From NCBI RefSeq assembly GCF_014205335.1, contig NZ_JACHNH010000001.1, positions 8,702,001-8,766,000 of the forward strand: DNA of 64,000 nt. The letters are read 5' to 3'. Positions within the stretch are counted from its first letter, which is position 1. Every line of letters begins with the position of its first letter. This document shows, piece by piece, positions 43,772 through 52,332 of this stretch. Both the position numbers and the translations under genes were made by a program. The notes beneath the pieces are model-generated. The model was not told the origin of the DNA. It worked only from the letters and a program-made list of their open reading frames with translations, and did not search any database. The stretch is from Amorphoplanes digitatis (lineage in GTDB: Bacteria; Actinomycetota; Actinomycetes; Mycobacteriales; Micromonosporaceae).

Positions 43772-44413
43772 TCAGAGGTTGTCCGGGGACAACGCGGCCA
43801 CCACATCCGCCATGGTTGTGATCAACGCATCGGCCACCGCGAACGGTACGACCTTGCTCGGCCGATTCGCGTAGCCGACGACACGAGCCCCGGCCGCCCG
43901 CGCCGCAACGATGTCGCTCATCGAGTCCCCGACGAGCACGCAAGCCCTCGGCTCACCCCCGACTGCCCGGACCGCGTCGAGGACCATTCCAGGTTCCGGC
44001 TTCATCAGCTCGGGCCGAGCGTAGAGACGCCCTACGACCCGCACGACCTGATCGGCAAGCCCGTGCGCCGCAAGGTACGCCGACACCGCCCGGCCCGAGT
44101 TGTTACTGACGATCGCGACCGCCAGGCCAACACCCCGACCCGACCGGATCACATCGTGCCCATACGGCGTCGGCACTGCCGACGCGACAGCACGCAGCTC
44201 CAGCGCGGTCAACGCGTCCTCGACAGCAGCCGTCAACGCCGAGTCGCAGTGGTACCCCGTCCACCGAATCACCGCCAGCGGATCCGACTCCGCCGCGACA
44301 TCGCTCGGTAGGTCGACACGCTCAGCACGCAGTAGCCCGACCAACTCCGCCGCCACACGCGCCGCAGGCAAGCCCGCGAAGACGCTGCACACCGGCCCAT
44401 CAAAGTCGAGCAA
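43772..44413 (-). CDS. HAD-superfamily phosphatase, probably frameshifted near its start
   Basis: This 213-aa frame has motif I LLDFDGPVCSVFAGLP at its very start, motif II region VSNNSGRAV, the lysine of motif III in MKPEPGMVLDAVRAVGG and motif IV VLVGDSMSDIVAARAAGA. It is a complete HAD (phosphoglycolate phosphatase or nucleotidase-like) core. However, the only start is TTG 44413, immediately before motif I. In the overlapping frame GTG 44499 opens a 28-residue N-terminus ending GGLVGAVRC, which runs straight into motif I if one base is added near 44412. So the gene is either frameshifted in nature, mis-sequenced, or starts at TTG. It lies next to a tRNA-Gly fragment at the edge of the accessory region. 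Confidence 0.75.
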   Translation of the reverse strand: MLDFDGPVCSVFAGLPAARVAAELVGLLRAERVDLPSDVAAESDPLAVIRWTGYHCDSALTAAVEDALTALELRAVASAVPTPYGHDVIRSGRGVGLAVAIVSNNSGRAVSAYLAAHGLADQVVRVVGRLYARPELMKPEPGMVLDAVRAVGGEPRACVLVGDSMSDIVAARAAGARVVGYANRPSKVVPFAVADALITTMADVVAALSPDNL

Positions 44414-44543
44414 CAGCGGACCGCCCCCACAAGCCCACCAAGCGAAGCCACGTCACAGACGGTATCCCCGAGCAACACCGCTCCACCCGGACTCGGCACG
44501 CGAGCCCGGAGGGCACGCCCGCCGAACAGAGATCAGATATGAC

Positions 44544-44582
44544 GAGGCCCAGGCCACGGATCATGCCGCTGGCCTGGGCCTC
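44544..44582 (-). terminator. Hairpin beside the first tRNA-Gly fragment
   Basis: GAGGCCCAGGCCA (44544-44556) and TGGCCTGGGCCTC (44570-44582) form a perfect 13-bp stem. It lies 8 bases beyond the 3' end of the tRNA fragment at 44591, the position a tRNA terminator would occupy. Confidence 0.8.
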
Positions 44583-44590
44583 AGTCGTTG

Positions 44591-44634
44591 GAACGGGTGA
44601 CGGGAATCGAACCCGCACCGTCAGCTTGGGAAGC
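44591..44634 (-). repeat. tRNA-Gly(CCC) 3'-half copy A
   Basis: Read on the minus strand, this 44-base copy matches the anticodon loop, variable region, T arm and acceptor 3' strand of the intact tRNA-Gly at 52573-52643, extending two bases past its 3' end, with two mismatches. The 5' half is missing. It has the same orientation as the intact gene and its own hairpin beyond the 3' end. This is the form of an attachment-site remnant or truncated tRNA duplicate. Confidence 0.85.
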
Positions 44635-44691
44635 CTGCGGGCCGGCACTCGGCGTGCTGTCCCGCCTGACAGTCAGGTCACCGCCGAGGGA

Positions 44692-46023
44692 TCAGCCGAG
44701 CAGCTTGGTGACGAAGAGGTCGGTCTGCCCGTTGGTGTCGCCGGCGGTCAGGTTCGTCGCGTCCGAGCCGTAGGCGACGATCTTGCCGTTCGGGGTGACG
44801 TTCGGGTTGACGCTGTCGCTGTCGCCCTGCGTGCCGTTGGTGCGGCGGCTGACGAGCGTGGTCGTGCCGGTTTGCAGGTCTTTACGGAACACGTCGAAGA
44901 CGCCGTTGGTGTCCCCCGCGACGAGATTCGTCGCGGCGCTGTCGAAGACCACGTAACGGCCGTTCGCGGTGATGCTCGGCTGGTCGCTGGAGCTGTTGGC
45001 CGGCACCCCGTCGGTCGACGTGCTGACCAACCGGGTCGTGCCGGCCTGCAGGTCGCGGACGAAGACGTCGGATGCGCCGTTGGAGTCGCCGGGGACCAGG
45101 GTGCTGTCGTCGGACCAGAAGGTCACGTAGCGGCCGTTGTTGCTGACTTCGCCGCCACGGCTGTCGCCGGCGATCTCGTGATCGTCGTCGGACACGCTGG
45201 CGCGCACGGTCGTTCCGGCCACGAGGTCGCGGACATAGATGTCGCCCACCCCGTTGGTGTCGCCGGGTGCCAGGTCGGCCGAGAACGAGACGAAGGCAAC
45301 GTAACGACCGTTGTCGCTGATGGCCGGGGCGAAGCTGCCCGACCCGGTGGCCGTGCCGTCGGCCGCCACGCTGACCGGGCTGAGCTGGGCGGTCGTCCGG
45401 TCGTAGATCACGACGTTGCCGGCGCCGACGCCGGGAACCAGGTTGCTCGCGTACGTCTCGAAGGCGACGTACCGCCCGTCGGCGCTGATCGACGGGTTGA
45501 AGTTGTCGCCGTCGCCCGGCTTGCCGTCCGGGGTCTCACTGATCCGGTCGAGCGTTCCGTCTTGCCGGTCGAGCAGGTAGACGTCGTACCCGATCTCCGG
45601 TCGAGAACCACCGGCCACGAGGTTCGACGCGTACGAGATGAACGTGACGTACCGCCCGTCGGCGCTGATCCGAGGGGAGCCGCTCGAGCCGTTGCTCTGC
45701 TCCCCGGCGGCGGAAACGCTGAGCCGGGTGGTGGTGTCCGTCTGCCGGTCCCGCAGGAAGACGTCGCCGGTCTCGTTGGTGTCGCCGGGCACCAGCCCGG
45801 AGGAATCTGAATCGAAGACCACGTATCGGCCGTTGGAACTCAGATCACCCACGATGGTGGAGGCATCCCCCTGCGCGCCGGTGCTGGACACGCTGACCCG
45901 CTCGGTCCGCAGCGACGGCGCCGCGGCGGCTGCCGGACCGGCGACCTGCACCACAGTGGCGAGGCCGGCGACGACCACAGTGGCCGCGGATCCGGTTCGG
46001 CGCAGCGAAGGCCTGAAATCCAT
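44692..46023 (-). CDS. Secreted PD40/TolB-like beta-propeller protein
   Basis: This 443-aa protein has a signal peptide (MDFRPSLRRTGSAATVVVAGL...GPAAAAA). It consists of seven repeats of about 55 residues, each with a pattern such as SADGRYVAFETYASNLVPG and DVFVRDLQAGTTRLVS. The repeats are WD40-like PD40/TolB propeller blades, completing one seven-bladed propeller that fills the whole mature chain. The conserved LVPGDTNGxxDVF turns may bind calcium. No enzyme domain is attached, so a binding role outside the cell is likely. Start ATG 46023. It faces the same way as the subtilase upstream, with an intergenic gap of 110 bp. Confidence 0.9.
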   Translation of the reverse strand: MDFRPSLRRTGSAATVVVAGLATVVQVAGPAAAAAPSLRTERVSVSSTGAQGDASTIVGDLSSNGRYVVFDSDSSGLVPGDTNETGDVFLRDRQTDTTTRLSVSAAGEQSNGSSGSPRISADGRYVTFISYASNLVAGGSRPEIGYDVYLLDRQDGTLDRISETPDGKPGDGDNFNPSISADGRYVAFETYASNLVPGVGAGNVVIYDRTTAQLSPVSVAADGTATGSGSFAPAISDNGRYVAFVSFSADLAPGDTNGVGDIYVRDLVAGTTVRASVSDDDHEIAGDSRGGEVSNNGRYVTFWSDDSTLVPGDSNGASDVFVRDLQAGTTRLVSTSTDGVPANSSSDQPSITANGRYVVFDSAATNLVAGDTNGVFDVFRKDLQTGTTTLVSRRTNGTQGDSDSVNPNVTPNGKIVAYGSDATNLTAGDTNGQTDLFVTKLLG

Positions 46024-46133
46024 GCATTTCCCCCATGTTGATCGTTTAGAAGCGACCCATGGTTACACAAATCGATGCAAGCCGTTGCCCCGTGCGCGCT
46101 GACCCGGAGTTCGCGCAGCCTCGCCCGACCGCC

Positions 46134-48389
46134 CTAGCTGCGGTGCCAGGTGCGGGCGCCGGCGTAGGTCACGTTGCCGAGCCGGTCGTAGACCCGGATC
46201 TGAACCTTCATGGTCTTCTTCTGCTTCTTGGTGTTGACCGTCAGCACGTACGCGGCGGTGGTGTCGCGCGCGACGACCTTGCCGTTGACGATCAGCTCGA
46301 CCCGGGCGATGCCGCTGTTGTCGGACGCGCTGACGTAGACCTTGACGGTTCCCTTGACCTTGGCCTTGTTCTTGGGCGCTTTGGTGATCTTGACGGTGGG
46401 TGGCTTGTTGTCTGCGATCACGGTGCGGGCGGGCAGGGTGCGGCTCTGTCCCCACCCGTCCGTGACCCGCCAGATGAGCTGCAGTGTGCCGCTGTAGGCA
46501 CCGGTGGGTACGGCGAGGGAATAGGGCGCGGATGCGTCGGCGCCGATGAAGCGTCCGTTGGCCCAGAGTTCGGCCTTGGCCACGCCGCTGGCGTCGGTGA
46601 CGCCGCCCAGGGCGCTGACGAACGTGCCGCGCACCTTGGCCCCGGCACCGGGGGTGATGGTGCCGCCGGCGGGTGGCGCGTTGTCGACGGGAAGGGTGTA
46701 CACGACGCTGTCGTAGTTGCCGGCCTCGTCCCAGAACCCGAATCCGATCTGCCCCTCCGGCGACACCGAGGCGCGGCCCTTCCACAGGTTGGTGCCCGGA
46801 ACGGCGCTGAGGGAGTAGGCCGGGAGGCTGCCCTGCCTGTCGGCGACGATCGAGGACGCGTCGTCGGATGCCGAGACGGTGACGTCGATGGTGTCGCCGT
46901 GCATGGGCGTGGCGGGCTTGGGCGAGATGAGGGTGATGGTCGGCAGGGTCGAGTCGACCTGGACCGTGGTGGTCGCCGCGGTGGTGTTCCCGGCGTAGTC
47001 ATAGGCCGCGACGGTCACCGGCAACGGCCCGTTGTAACCGGCGGGCACGGGTACGCGTGCGGTGCTGCTCGCGCTGACATGCGGCTGCTGCACGGTGGCG
47101 ACGACGTGACCGTCGATGACCAGGTCGATGTGCTCGATGCCGTGATCGTCGGTGGCGATGGGGCGAACGTAGACGCCGCCGGCGGAGACGAGTTGGTTGT
47201 CGGTCAGATCCGTCTTGTAGATGGCGGGCGGGTTGGTATCGGTGCCGCCGAGGTCGTACATCACCTGGGCCGCGTTGACGGTGGGCGTCCGATACGCGGG
47301 CGAGGCCGGCTGCCGGTCCGCGGCGCGCCGGATCAGAGCGTTCACCTCGGTCGCGGTGGCGTCCGGCTTCATGGCGAACGCCAGTGCGGCGATTCCCGAC
47401 ACCACGGCGGTCGCTACCGAGGAGCCCTGGGTCAGAACGACCTGGCCGTCCTTGCTCAGCACTGAGGCTTGTCCCCAGGCGTTGATGTCGACCCACTGCC
47501 GTGTCGAGGTGTTCTTCTCTGGGAAGTAGTGGTACGGATCGTCCTCGGTGACGGCCAGGGCCGGCTCGAACGCGGCGGGGTAGCGCCGCCTGGTCGAGGC
47601 CTCGTTGCCTGCGGAGGCGATGAGCAGCGCACCCTTGGCGTGCGCATGTTCCACCGCGTCCTGCAACAACTGACTGGGTGACGCGGTGCTCGCCGAAAAG
47701 TTGATCACCTGGGCGCCGTGGTCGGCCGCCCAGGCGATGCCGGCGGCGGCGTCCGCAGTTGTGCCCTGCCCGTTCTTCAGGACTCGCACCGGCATGATCT
47801 GGCAGACGCCGCACACGCCGATCGTGCCGACATTGTTCCCACTCTGCGCCGCGATGAAGTTGGCCATCATCGTGCCGTGTCCATCATCGTCCGCCGGGTC
47901 CTCGTCCCCGTCCACGAAGTCACGGCCCGCGGTAAGACGGCTCGCTTTCAGATCGAGGTTCGGGCTGACACCACTGTCGACGACCGCAACCGTGACGCCG
48001 GCATCGCCCCGGCTCCATGTCCACGCCTGCGGAACCTCCACCGGAGGCAGCACCGCGGGCAGGATCTCGCCGTCTGCACCCAACAGAGCACTGCGCTCGG
48101 CATACCGGACGCCTTCCGTGCCGGCCAGCGTGCTCAGAGCCGCGTCGGCCTGATCCGCAGCCACCTCGACCGTTATCGCTTGCAGCCCCACAACCGGCCG
48201 CGCGCTCAGCACGGCATCGCCGAGCACCCCGACCACGGCGGCAGAGTCAGCGCCGGCACTTAGCCCAACATCAAGCCGTACCGAATCGCCCTCCGCCGCG
48301 ACAGCAGGTGCGCCCAGGCTCGTAGCCAGCAGAACGCCCAACAAAGAAGACGAGACAGCACGCACAACGGCCCCCGCAACCAAGATCAT
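46134..48389 (-). CDS. Secreted subtilisin-like serine protease with Ig-like C-terminal domains
   Basis: This 751-aa S8-family protease has the catalytic Asp in VAVVDSG (residue 138), His in GHGTMMANFIA (residue 171), oxyanion Asn in SAGNE (262) and Ser in QGSSVATAVVSG (324). The usual GTSMATPHVAG is altered to GSSVATAVVSG, but the nucleophile is kept. A signal peptide and an inhibitor-like propeptide (about residues 32-115) precede. After residue 385 come Ig-like domains. The last one (from KPPTVKITKAPKNKAKVKG to ARTWHRS) is homologous to the C-terminus of the 41745-43130 protein. Start ATG 48389 or, with a better ribosome site, GTG 48365 (VRAVSSSLLG). Confidence 0.93.
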   Translation of the reverse strand: MILVAGAVVRAVSSSLLGVLLATSLGAPAVAAEGDSVRLDVGLSAGADSAAVVGVLGDAVLSARPVVGLQAITVEVAADQADAALSTLAGTEGVRYAERSALLGADGEILPAVLPPVEVPQAWTWSRGDAGVTVAVVDSGVSPNLDLKASRLTAGRDFVDGDEDPADDDGHGTMMANFIAAQSGNNVGTIGVCGVCQIMPVRVLKNGQGTTADAAAGIAWAADHGAQVINFSASTASPSQLLQDAVEHAHAKGALLIASAGNEASTRRRYPAAFEPALAVTEDDPYHYFPEKNTSTRQWVDINAWGQASVLSKDGQVVLTQGSSVATAVVSGIAALAFAMKPDATATEVNALIRRAADRQPASPAYRTPTVNAAQVMYDLGGTDTNPPAIYKTDLTDNQLVSAGGVYVRPIATDDHGIEHIDLVIDGHVVATVQQPHVSASSTARVPVPAGYNGPLPVTVAAYDYAGNTTAATTTVQVDSTLPTITLISPKPATPMHGDTIDVTVSASDDASSIVADRQGSLPAYSLSAVPGTNLWKGRASVSPEGQIGFGFWDEAGNYDSVVYTLPVDNAPPAGGTITPGAGAKVRGTFVSALGGVTDASGVAKAELWANGRFIGADASAPYSLAVPTGAYSGTLQLIWRVTDGWGQSRTLPARTVIADNKPPTVKITKAPKNKAKVKGTVKVYVSASDNSGIARVELIVNGKVVARDTTAAYVLTVNTKKQKKTMKVQIRVYDRLGNVTYAGARTWHRS

Positions 48390-48537
48390 GAATGCCCGGC
48401 ACCCTACGCCCTCAGGCGAACATGTCGATCATGGCGGTCGCGGCCCGTCGAAATAGCCAAGATTTCCGCAAGATCCGGAGGCTATCCTGGCGCCCGGCCT
48501 CATCGAGGCGCGCTGATCGAGTCGGAGGATTCATTCG

Positions 48538-49740
48538 ATGTCACGTGTCCGAAAGTGGTCTGCCCTGGCGGCAGCCGCCACGATCGCTCTCCTACCGACA
48601 CAGGCGGCGGTCGCTGCTCGCGGAAACCCGATCGGGCTCGGCCCGATCGGATTCGCCACTGGCCAGGTCGACGTCACCCAGGATTTTGCGGCGACGGACC
48701 TCACCTGGACCATCACCGACTCGGACGCTGCCGCGCGGGAGCTGCGCGGCACCGTCGAGTTGCGGCCGTTCGTCGGCGACCAGCCGGTCGAGTCGGCCCG
48801 CACGATCGCTTTCGGCCTCGGTCTCGGTTACCCGTACGTGAGTTCCGAATCCGGGAACGCGCAGAGCTCCGCCTATCGCTTCGAGTTCCTGGTACCGCGT
48901 GAGGGCGTGGCCGCGAACGTGGTCTGGCGGGTCATCAAGGTCACCGCCGAGGACGACCAGGGCCACAAACGCACGTTCAAGATGCCCGGCGCCGAACTGG
49001 CGGTCACTGGGCTGGTGGACACCACAGGCCCGGAGATCGGGATCGCGTCGGCCGACGTCGGCCAGCTCCGCGAGGTCTACGACCCGGGCACTGGCGTCGC
49101 GCTGCGCTACCGGTTCGAGATCATGGACGAGGGCTCCACGCCGGCCAAGGGGCGGATCGTCCTACGCGGCCCGGCCGGCAGGACTCTGACCGGCACGTTC
49201 CAGGTCGCGGACAACGGATACGAGAAGACCTGTGGTGACGGGTCCTACTTCTACGGTCCGTTCAACCTGTCGTGCACGGCCACGGTGCAGGTGCCGGCCG
49301 GCAGCCCGAGCGGGACGTGGGCCCCGGCTCGCGTTGACGTCTGGGACCGGGCCGGCAACCTGACCCGGCTCATCGCCCCCGAGACCGTCCCGGCGATCAC
49401 GGTCAGCCGCAACGACGTGATCACCGCTTCGGACTTCCAACTCCCGGCCACGGTGTCGGCCCCGGCGCAGGGGGTTCCGAGCGCCGATCTCACCTTCGCG
49501 GTGTCGGGCGCGGTCGGTGGCCTCGCCTCGGTCGACCTCGACTCGGATGTCTGCACGCAGGTGTCACACACGCCGGTCATCGGCGCGGATGGCCGGGCGT
49601 CGGTCAAAATCGAGATCCGCAGTCTCACCGGCCGCTGCACCGTCACCGGTGTGAAGCTGACCGACGCGGCTGGGAACGTGTCGCTCTACGGCTCCGCCCA
49701 CGGCAATACCGACCTCGGCCTGACGATTGTCGTGGTCTGA
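48538..49740 (+). CDS. Secreted beta-rich protein of unknown function
   Basis: This 400-aa protein has a signal peptide (MSRVRKWSALAAAATIALLPTQAAVAA). The mature chain looks like three beta-sandwich domains: TWTITDSDAAARELRGTVELRP, RFEIMDEGSTPAKGRIVLRGPAG and VKLTDAAGNVSLYGSA, the last ending in an AGNVS turn as in Ig-like repeats. Two cysteine pairs (TCGDGSYFYGPFNLSC and DVCTQVS...GRCTV) may form disulfides. ATG 48538 follows GGAGG. It diverges from the subtilase. No catalytic motif is recognised. Confidence 0.85.
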   Translation: MSRVRKWSALAAAATIALLPTQAAVAARGNPIGLGPIGFATGQVDVTQDFAATDLTWTITDSDAAARELRGTVELRPFVGDQPVESARTIAFGLGLGYPYVSSESGNAQSSAYRFEFLVPREGVAANVVWRVIKVTAEDDQGHKRTFKMPGAELAVTGLVDTTGPEIGIASADVGQLREVYDPGTGVALRYRFEIMDEGSTPAKGRIVLRGPAGRTLTGTFQVADNGYEKTCGDGSYFYGPFNLSCTATVQVPAGSPSGTWAPARVDVWDRAGNLTRLIAPETVPAITVSRNDVITASDFQLPATVSAPAQGVPSADLTFAVSGAVGGLASVDLDSDVCTQVSHTPVIGADGRASVKIEIRSLTGRCTVTGVKLTDAAGNVSLYGSAHGNTDLGLTIVVV

Positions 49741-49760
49741 AACTCGTTTGATCGGCTCCG

Positions 49761-49850
49761 TGGTGTGGCCGACAGCGTTCGGTCACACCATCAACGGCGA
49801 TCACTCGGCCCTGTCCCGCGCTGCCTCTCACGCCGTCACGGCAGCGCGGG
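49761..49850 (+). terminator. Two hairpins between secreted-protein genes
   Basis: TGGTGTGGCCGA / TCGGTCACACCA (49761-49772 with 49779-49790, one mismatch) is followed by CCCGCGCTGCC / GGCAGCGCGGG (49815-49825 with 49840-49850, perfect). They probably terminate the preceding gene. Confidence 0.6.
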
Positions 49851-49943
49851 GCCGGTCCATTCGTACGATCCAGATCGGATCTCATCGAGCTCTATGCTCG
49901 TGATCCGCGCGGCGCTCGCCGCCGGATCCACGGGGGAGAATCC

Positions 49944-51191
49944 ATGCGACGCTCCGCGCATCTCGCTGTCATCCTGTTCGCCACCGCCTCAGCCGGCCTG
50001 CTCGCCGGCACGCCCGCACAGGCCGCCACCACCGGCGTGGCCACCGCGGGCGTCAGCACAGTGCAGTACAAGGCCGCCCAGAAGACCCAGAACAAGGTGG
50101 TAGTGACCCGCTCCGGCAACACCGTGACGATCGACGACCGGGTCGCGGTCCGGGCGGGCAAGGGCTGCAAGAAGGTCAAGGGCGACAAGACCAAGGTCAA
50201 GTGCCGCACCTCGAAGGCGCCCAAGCTGGTGAAGATCTACACGTACGACCGCAGCGACTCGATCCGCAACAGCACCAGCGTGCCGGCCGACTTCGACGGC
50301 GGCACCGGCAACGATGTGATCACCGGAGGCTCGGGCAACGACAAGCTGCACGGCTGGACCGGCTCCGACCGGATCCACGGTGGCGGCGGCGAGGACCACA
50401 TCTGGGACTGGTCCGGCACCAACACGATCTACGGCGACGCCGCGAAGGACACCATCTTCGGCGGTAGCGGCGTCGACCGGATCTACGGCGGCAGCGGCAG
50501 GGACGAGATCTTCGGCGCCAAAGGCAACGACGTCATCGACGGCGGCGCCGAACGAGACTGGCTGATCGGCGAGGCCGGCAACGACTCGATCTGGGGCGGC
50601 ACCGGCGACGACTACCTCGACGGCAGCGCCGGTGACGACTTCCTCTCCGGCGGTGACGGCGAGGACGAGCTGCGTCCCGAGGACGGCAACGACCGGGTCT
50701 ACGGCGGCCCGGGGCCGGACTTCATCTACGCAAGCGCCATCAACGGCAACGCCAAGGGCGCCGACTACTACTCCGGCGGCCCCGGCCGTGAGCTGGACTC
50801 CGTGATCTACACCCAGTACTCCGAGGACATCACGGCCGACGCAGACGGCGTCAAGGGCGACGACGGCGCAAATGGCGAGGGCGACACCATCGCCACCGAC
50901 GTCGAGAGCATCTGGGGCGGCAACGGCAACGACACGCTCTCCGGCGGCGCCGGCGACCAGAGCCTCGACGGCGGCCCCGGCAACGACACACTCCGCGGCG
51001 GCGCAGGCGCCGACTACCTCTTCGGCGGCCCCGGCACCGACCACCTGTTCGGCGAAGCCGGCGACGACTTCCTGGACGGCGGCGACGAGGACAGCGCGGC
51101 CGAGCAGCTGGACGGCGGGCCGGACACCGACGGCTGCGAACTCTGGACCGGCGACACGGCCGTGAACTGCGAGAACGTCGCCGGCCCCTAA
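49944..51191 (+). CDS. Secreted hemolysin-type calcium-binding (RTX) repeat protein
   Basis: This 415-aa protein has a signal peptide (MRRSAHLAVILFATASAGLLAGTPAQA). A short basic segment with KGCKKVKGDKTKVKC follows. About 20 glycine-rich nonapeptides of the GGxGxDxLx type come next (for example GGTGNDVITGGSGNDKLHG, GGPGNDTLRGGAGADYLFGG). These form a calcium-bound beta-roll. The end reads DTDGCELWTGDTAVNCENVAGP with a likely disulfide. Unlike gram-negative RTX toxins it uses a Sec signal, as is usual in actinomycetes. Start ATG 49944, after GGGGGAGAATCC. A terminator and a tRNA fragment follow. Confidence 0.92.
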   Translation: MRRSAHLAVILFATASAGLLAGTPAQAATTGVATAGVSTVQYKAAQKTQNKVVVTRSGNTVTIDDRVAVRAGKGCKKVKGDKTKVKCRTSKAPKLVKIYTYDRSDSIRNSTSVPADFDGGTGNDVITGGSGNDKLHGWTGSDRIHGGGGEDHIWDWSGTNTIYGDAAKDTIFGGSGVDRIYGGSGRDEIFGAKGNDVIDGGAERDWLIGEAGNDSIWGGTGDDYLDGSAGDDFLSGGDGEDELRPEDGNDRVYGGPGPDFIYASAINGNAKGADYYSGGPGRELDSVIYTQYSEDITADADGVKGDDGANGEGDTIATDVESIWGGNGNDTLSGGAGDQSLDGGPGNDTLRGGAGADYLFGGPGTDHLFGEAGDDFLDGGDEDSAAEQLDGGPDTDGCELWTGDTAVNCENVAGP

Positions 51192-51235
51192 TGGCACGTT
51201 AAAGGCACGCCCCTCTGTTTCAGCCAGCTAGAACG

Positions 51236-51278
51236 ACGAAAGCCCTGGCGGACCATCGGTCCTGGCCAGGGCTTTCGT
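51236..51278. terminator. Hairpin beside the second tRNA-Gly fragment
   Basis: ACGAAAGCCCTGGC (51236-51249) and GCCAGGGCTTTCGT (51265-51278) are a perfect 14-bp stem. It may terminate the RTX gene on the plus strand, and it also lies 5 bases from the 3' end of tRNA fragment B, where a tRNA terminator would be on the minus strand. Confidence 0.85.
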
Positions 51279-51283
51279 GTGTG

Positions 51284-51325
51284 GAGCGGGCGACGGGAAT
51301 CGAACCCGCACTGTCGGCTTGGGAA
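51284..51325 (-). repeat. tRNA-Gly(CCC) 3'-half copy B
   Basis: On the minus strand this 42-base copy matches the intact tRNA-Gly from the anticodon loop (TTCCCAA) to just past the 3' end, with two mismatches (one each in the anticodon stem and acceptor stem). The 5' half is absent; beyond the anticodon the sequence is unrelated. Same orientation as the intact gene at 52573. Confidence 0.85.
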
Positions 51326-51495
51326 CCGCACAAGATCGCCTACCTGGGTGCGGACGGTGCTGGCGGCTGGTGCATGGGGTGGCCTGGAGTGGCCTCGTTC
51401 TGCCTGCCCCAATGGCCCGCCAATGACCCGGCAAAGTATCAGGAATAGCCCGTTCGGGTTCAGCTGTTCGGCCTAGACACAATGGAGGCTGAGCC

Positions 51496-51789
51496 GTGCC
51501 ACCATGCTGCCGCTGTGCCTTCTTGCTCGGCACGGTCGCGTTGGGAATCACGGTCAACGTGCTTTCGGAGAACGCCGTACCCGCGTTGAGTGCGATTACC
51601 GGTCTTGCTGCCGTGTTCGGGGTCGCTGCTTGGCTCCGAAAGTACCCCGGTTCGATGCTGCAACGCGCCGCATCGATCAGTCTCTGGGTGGCGGCCGGCG
51701 GTGCAGCATGGCCAGTCTGGTCACAAGTGCGAGCTGGGCTGTTGCGCTGGTTGCGATGTCCGCCGGGATGCTGGCAGTCACGGTCCTGA
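51496..51789 (+). CDS. Small membrane protein upstream of the 26-residue repeat protein
   Basis: This 97-aa protein starts at GTG 51496, fixed by GGAGG seven bases upstream. It reads MPPCCRCAFLLGTVALGITVNVLSENAVPALSAITGLAAVFGVAAWLRKYPG, then further hydrophobic sequence. Two to three transmembrane segments are expected, with a Cys cluster at the N-terminus. Its codons are less GC-biased than the chromosome around it, which suggests recent acquisition. Its end overlaps the start of the repeat-protein frame (ATG 51708) in another frame, so the two are probably co-translated. No family is recognised. Confidence 0.6.
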   Translation: MPPCCRCAFLLGTVALGITVNVLSENAVPALSAITGLAAVFGVAAWLRKYPGSMLQRAASISLWVAAGGAAWPVWSQVRAGLLRWLRCPPGCWQSRS

Positions 51790-52332
51790 TCGTCACGGAT
51801 CTAGGCACCGTCGGCCGGCTCTTGGGCGGTGCCACGGTGATCGGCGTCGGGATAGCTGCTGCCGCGTTCGGGGTCGTGGCGCTGCGCGAGGGCCGTGTGC
51901 TGCTCGGTACCACGGTGATCGGGTTCGGGGTAGCTGCCGCCGTGTTCGGGGTCGCGTCGGTGCGCGAGGGTGATCTGCTGTTCGGTACCGCATTTGGTCG
52001 GGGTCGGAGTAGCGGCTCCCGTGGTCGGGGTCGCGGCAGTGCGCGAGAGTCATCTGCTGGCCGGCACCGCGTTGGTCGGATTCGGGGTCGCGCTTGCCGT
52101 GATCGGGGTCGCGATCTTGTCCGAGGGTCGTGTGCTGGCAGGTATCGCGGAGGTCGGACTTGGGGTCGCCGTTGCCGTCTACGGGGTCGCGGCAGTACGC
52201 GACGGAGCGACAGAGCGACGGTGGATTGGGTGGCGGCGTCGAATCACCACCGATCGAACACCAAGCGAATCAAGCGGAACGCCAGACCCTCAAGGGCTGA
52301 TCGGCATGAAAGACCAGGAACAAAGCAGATGA
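51708..52332 (+). pseudogene. Membrane protein of five 26-residue repeats, interrupted by a one-base frameshift
   Basis: From ATG 51708 the frame encodes MASLVTSASWAVALVAM..., then repeats of 26 residues of the form REGRVLLGTTVIGFGVAAAV + FGVASV. After two and a half repeats an extra T in TTT (51993-51995) shifts the frame. Dropping it gives GTALVGVGVAAPVVGVAAV, followed by two more repeats and the tail RRWIGWRRRITTD...KDQEQSR ending at 52332. The corrected protein would be about 207 aa with five tandem helices. Each unit carries a small-xxx-small helix (GxGVAxAVxGV) and an REG/SEG turn. It may be a pseudogene, a sequencing error or a slippage site. No known family is recognised. Confidence 0.6.
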
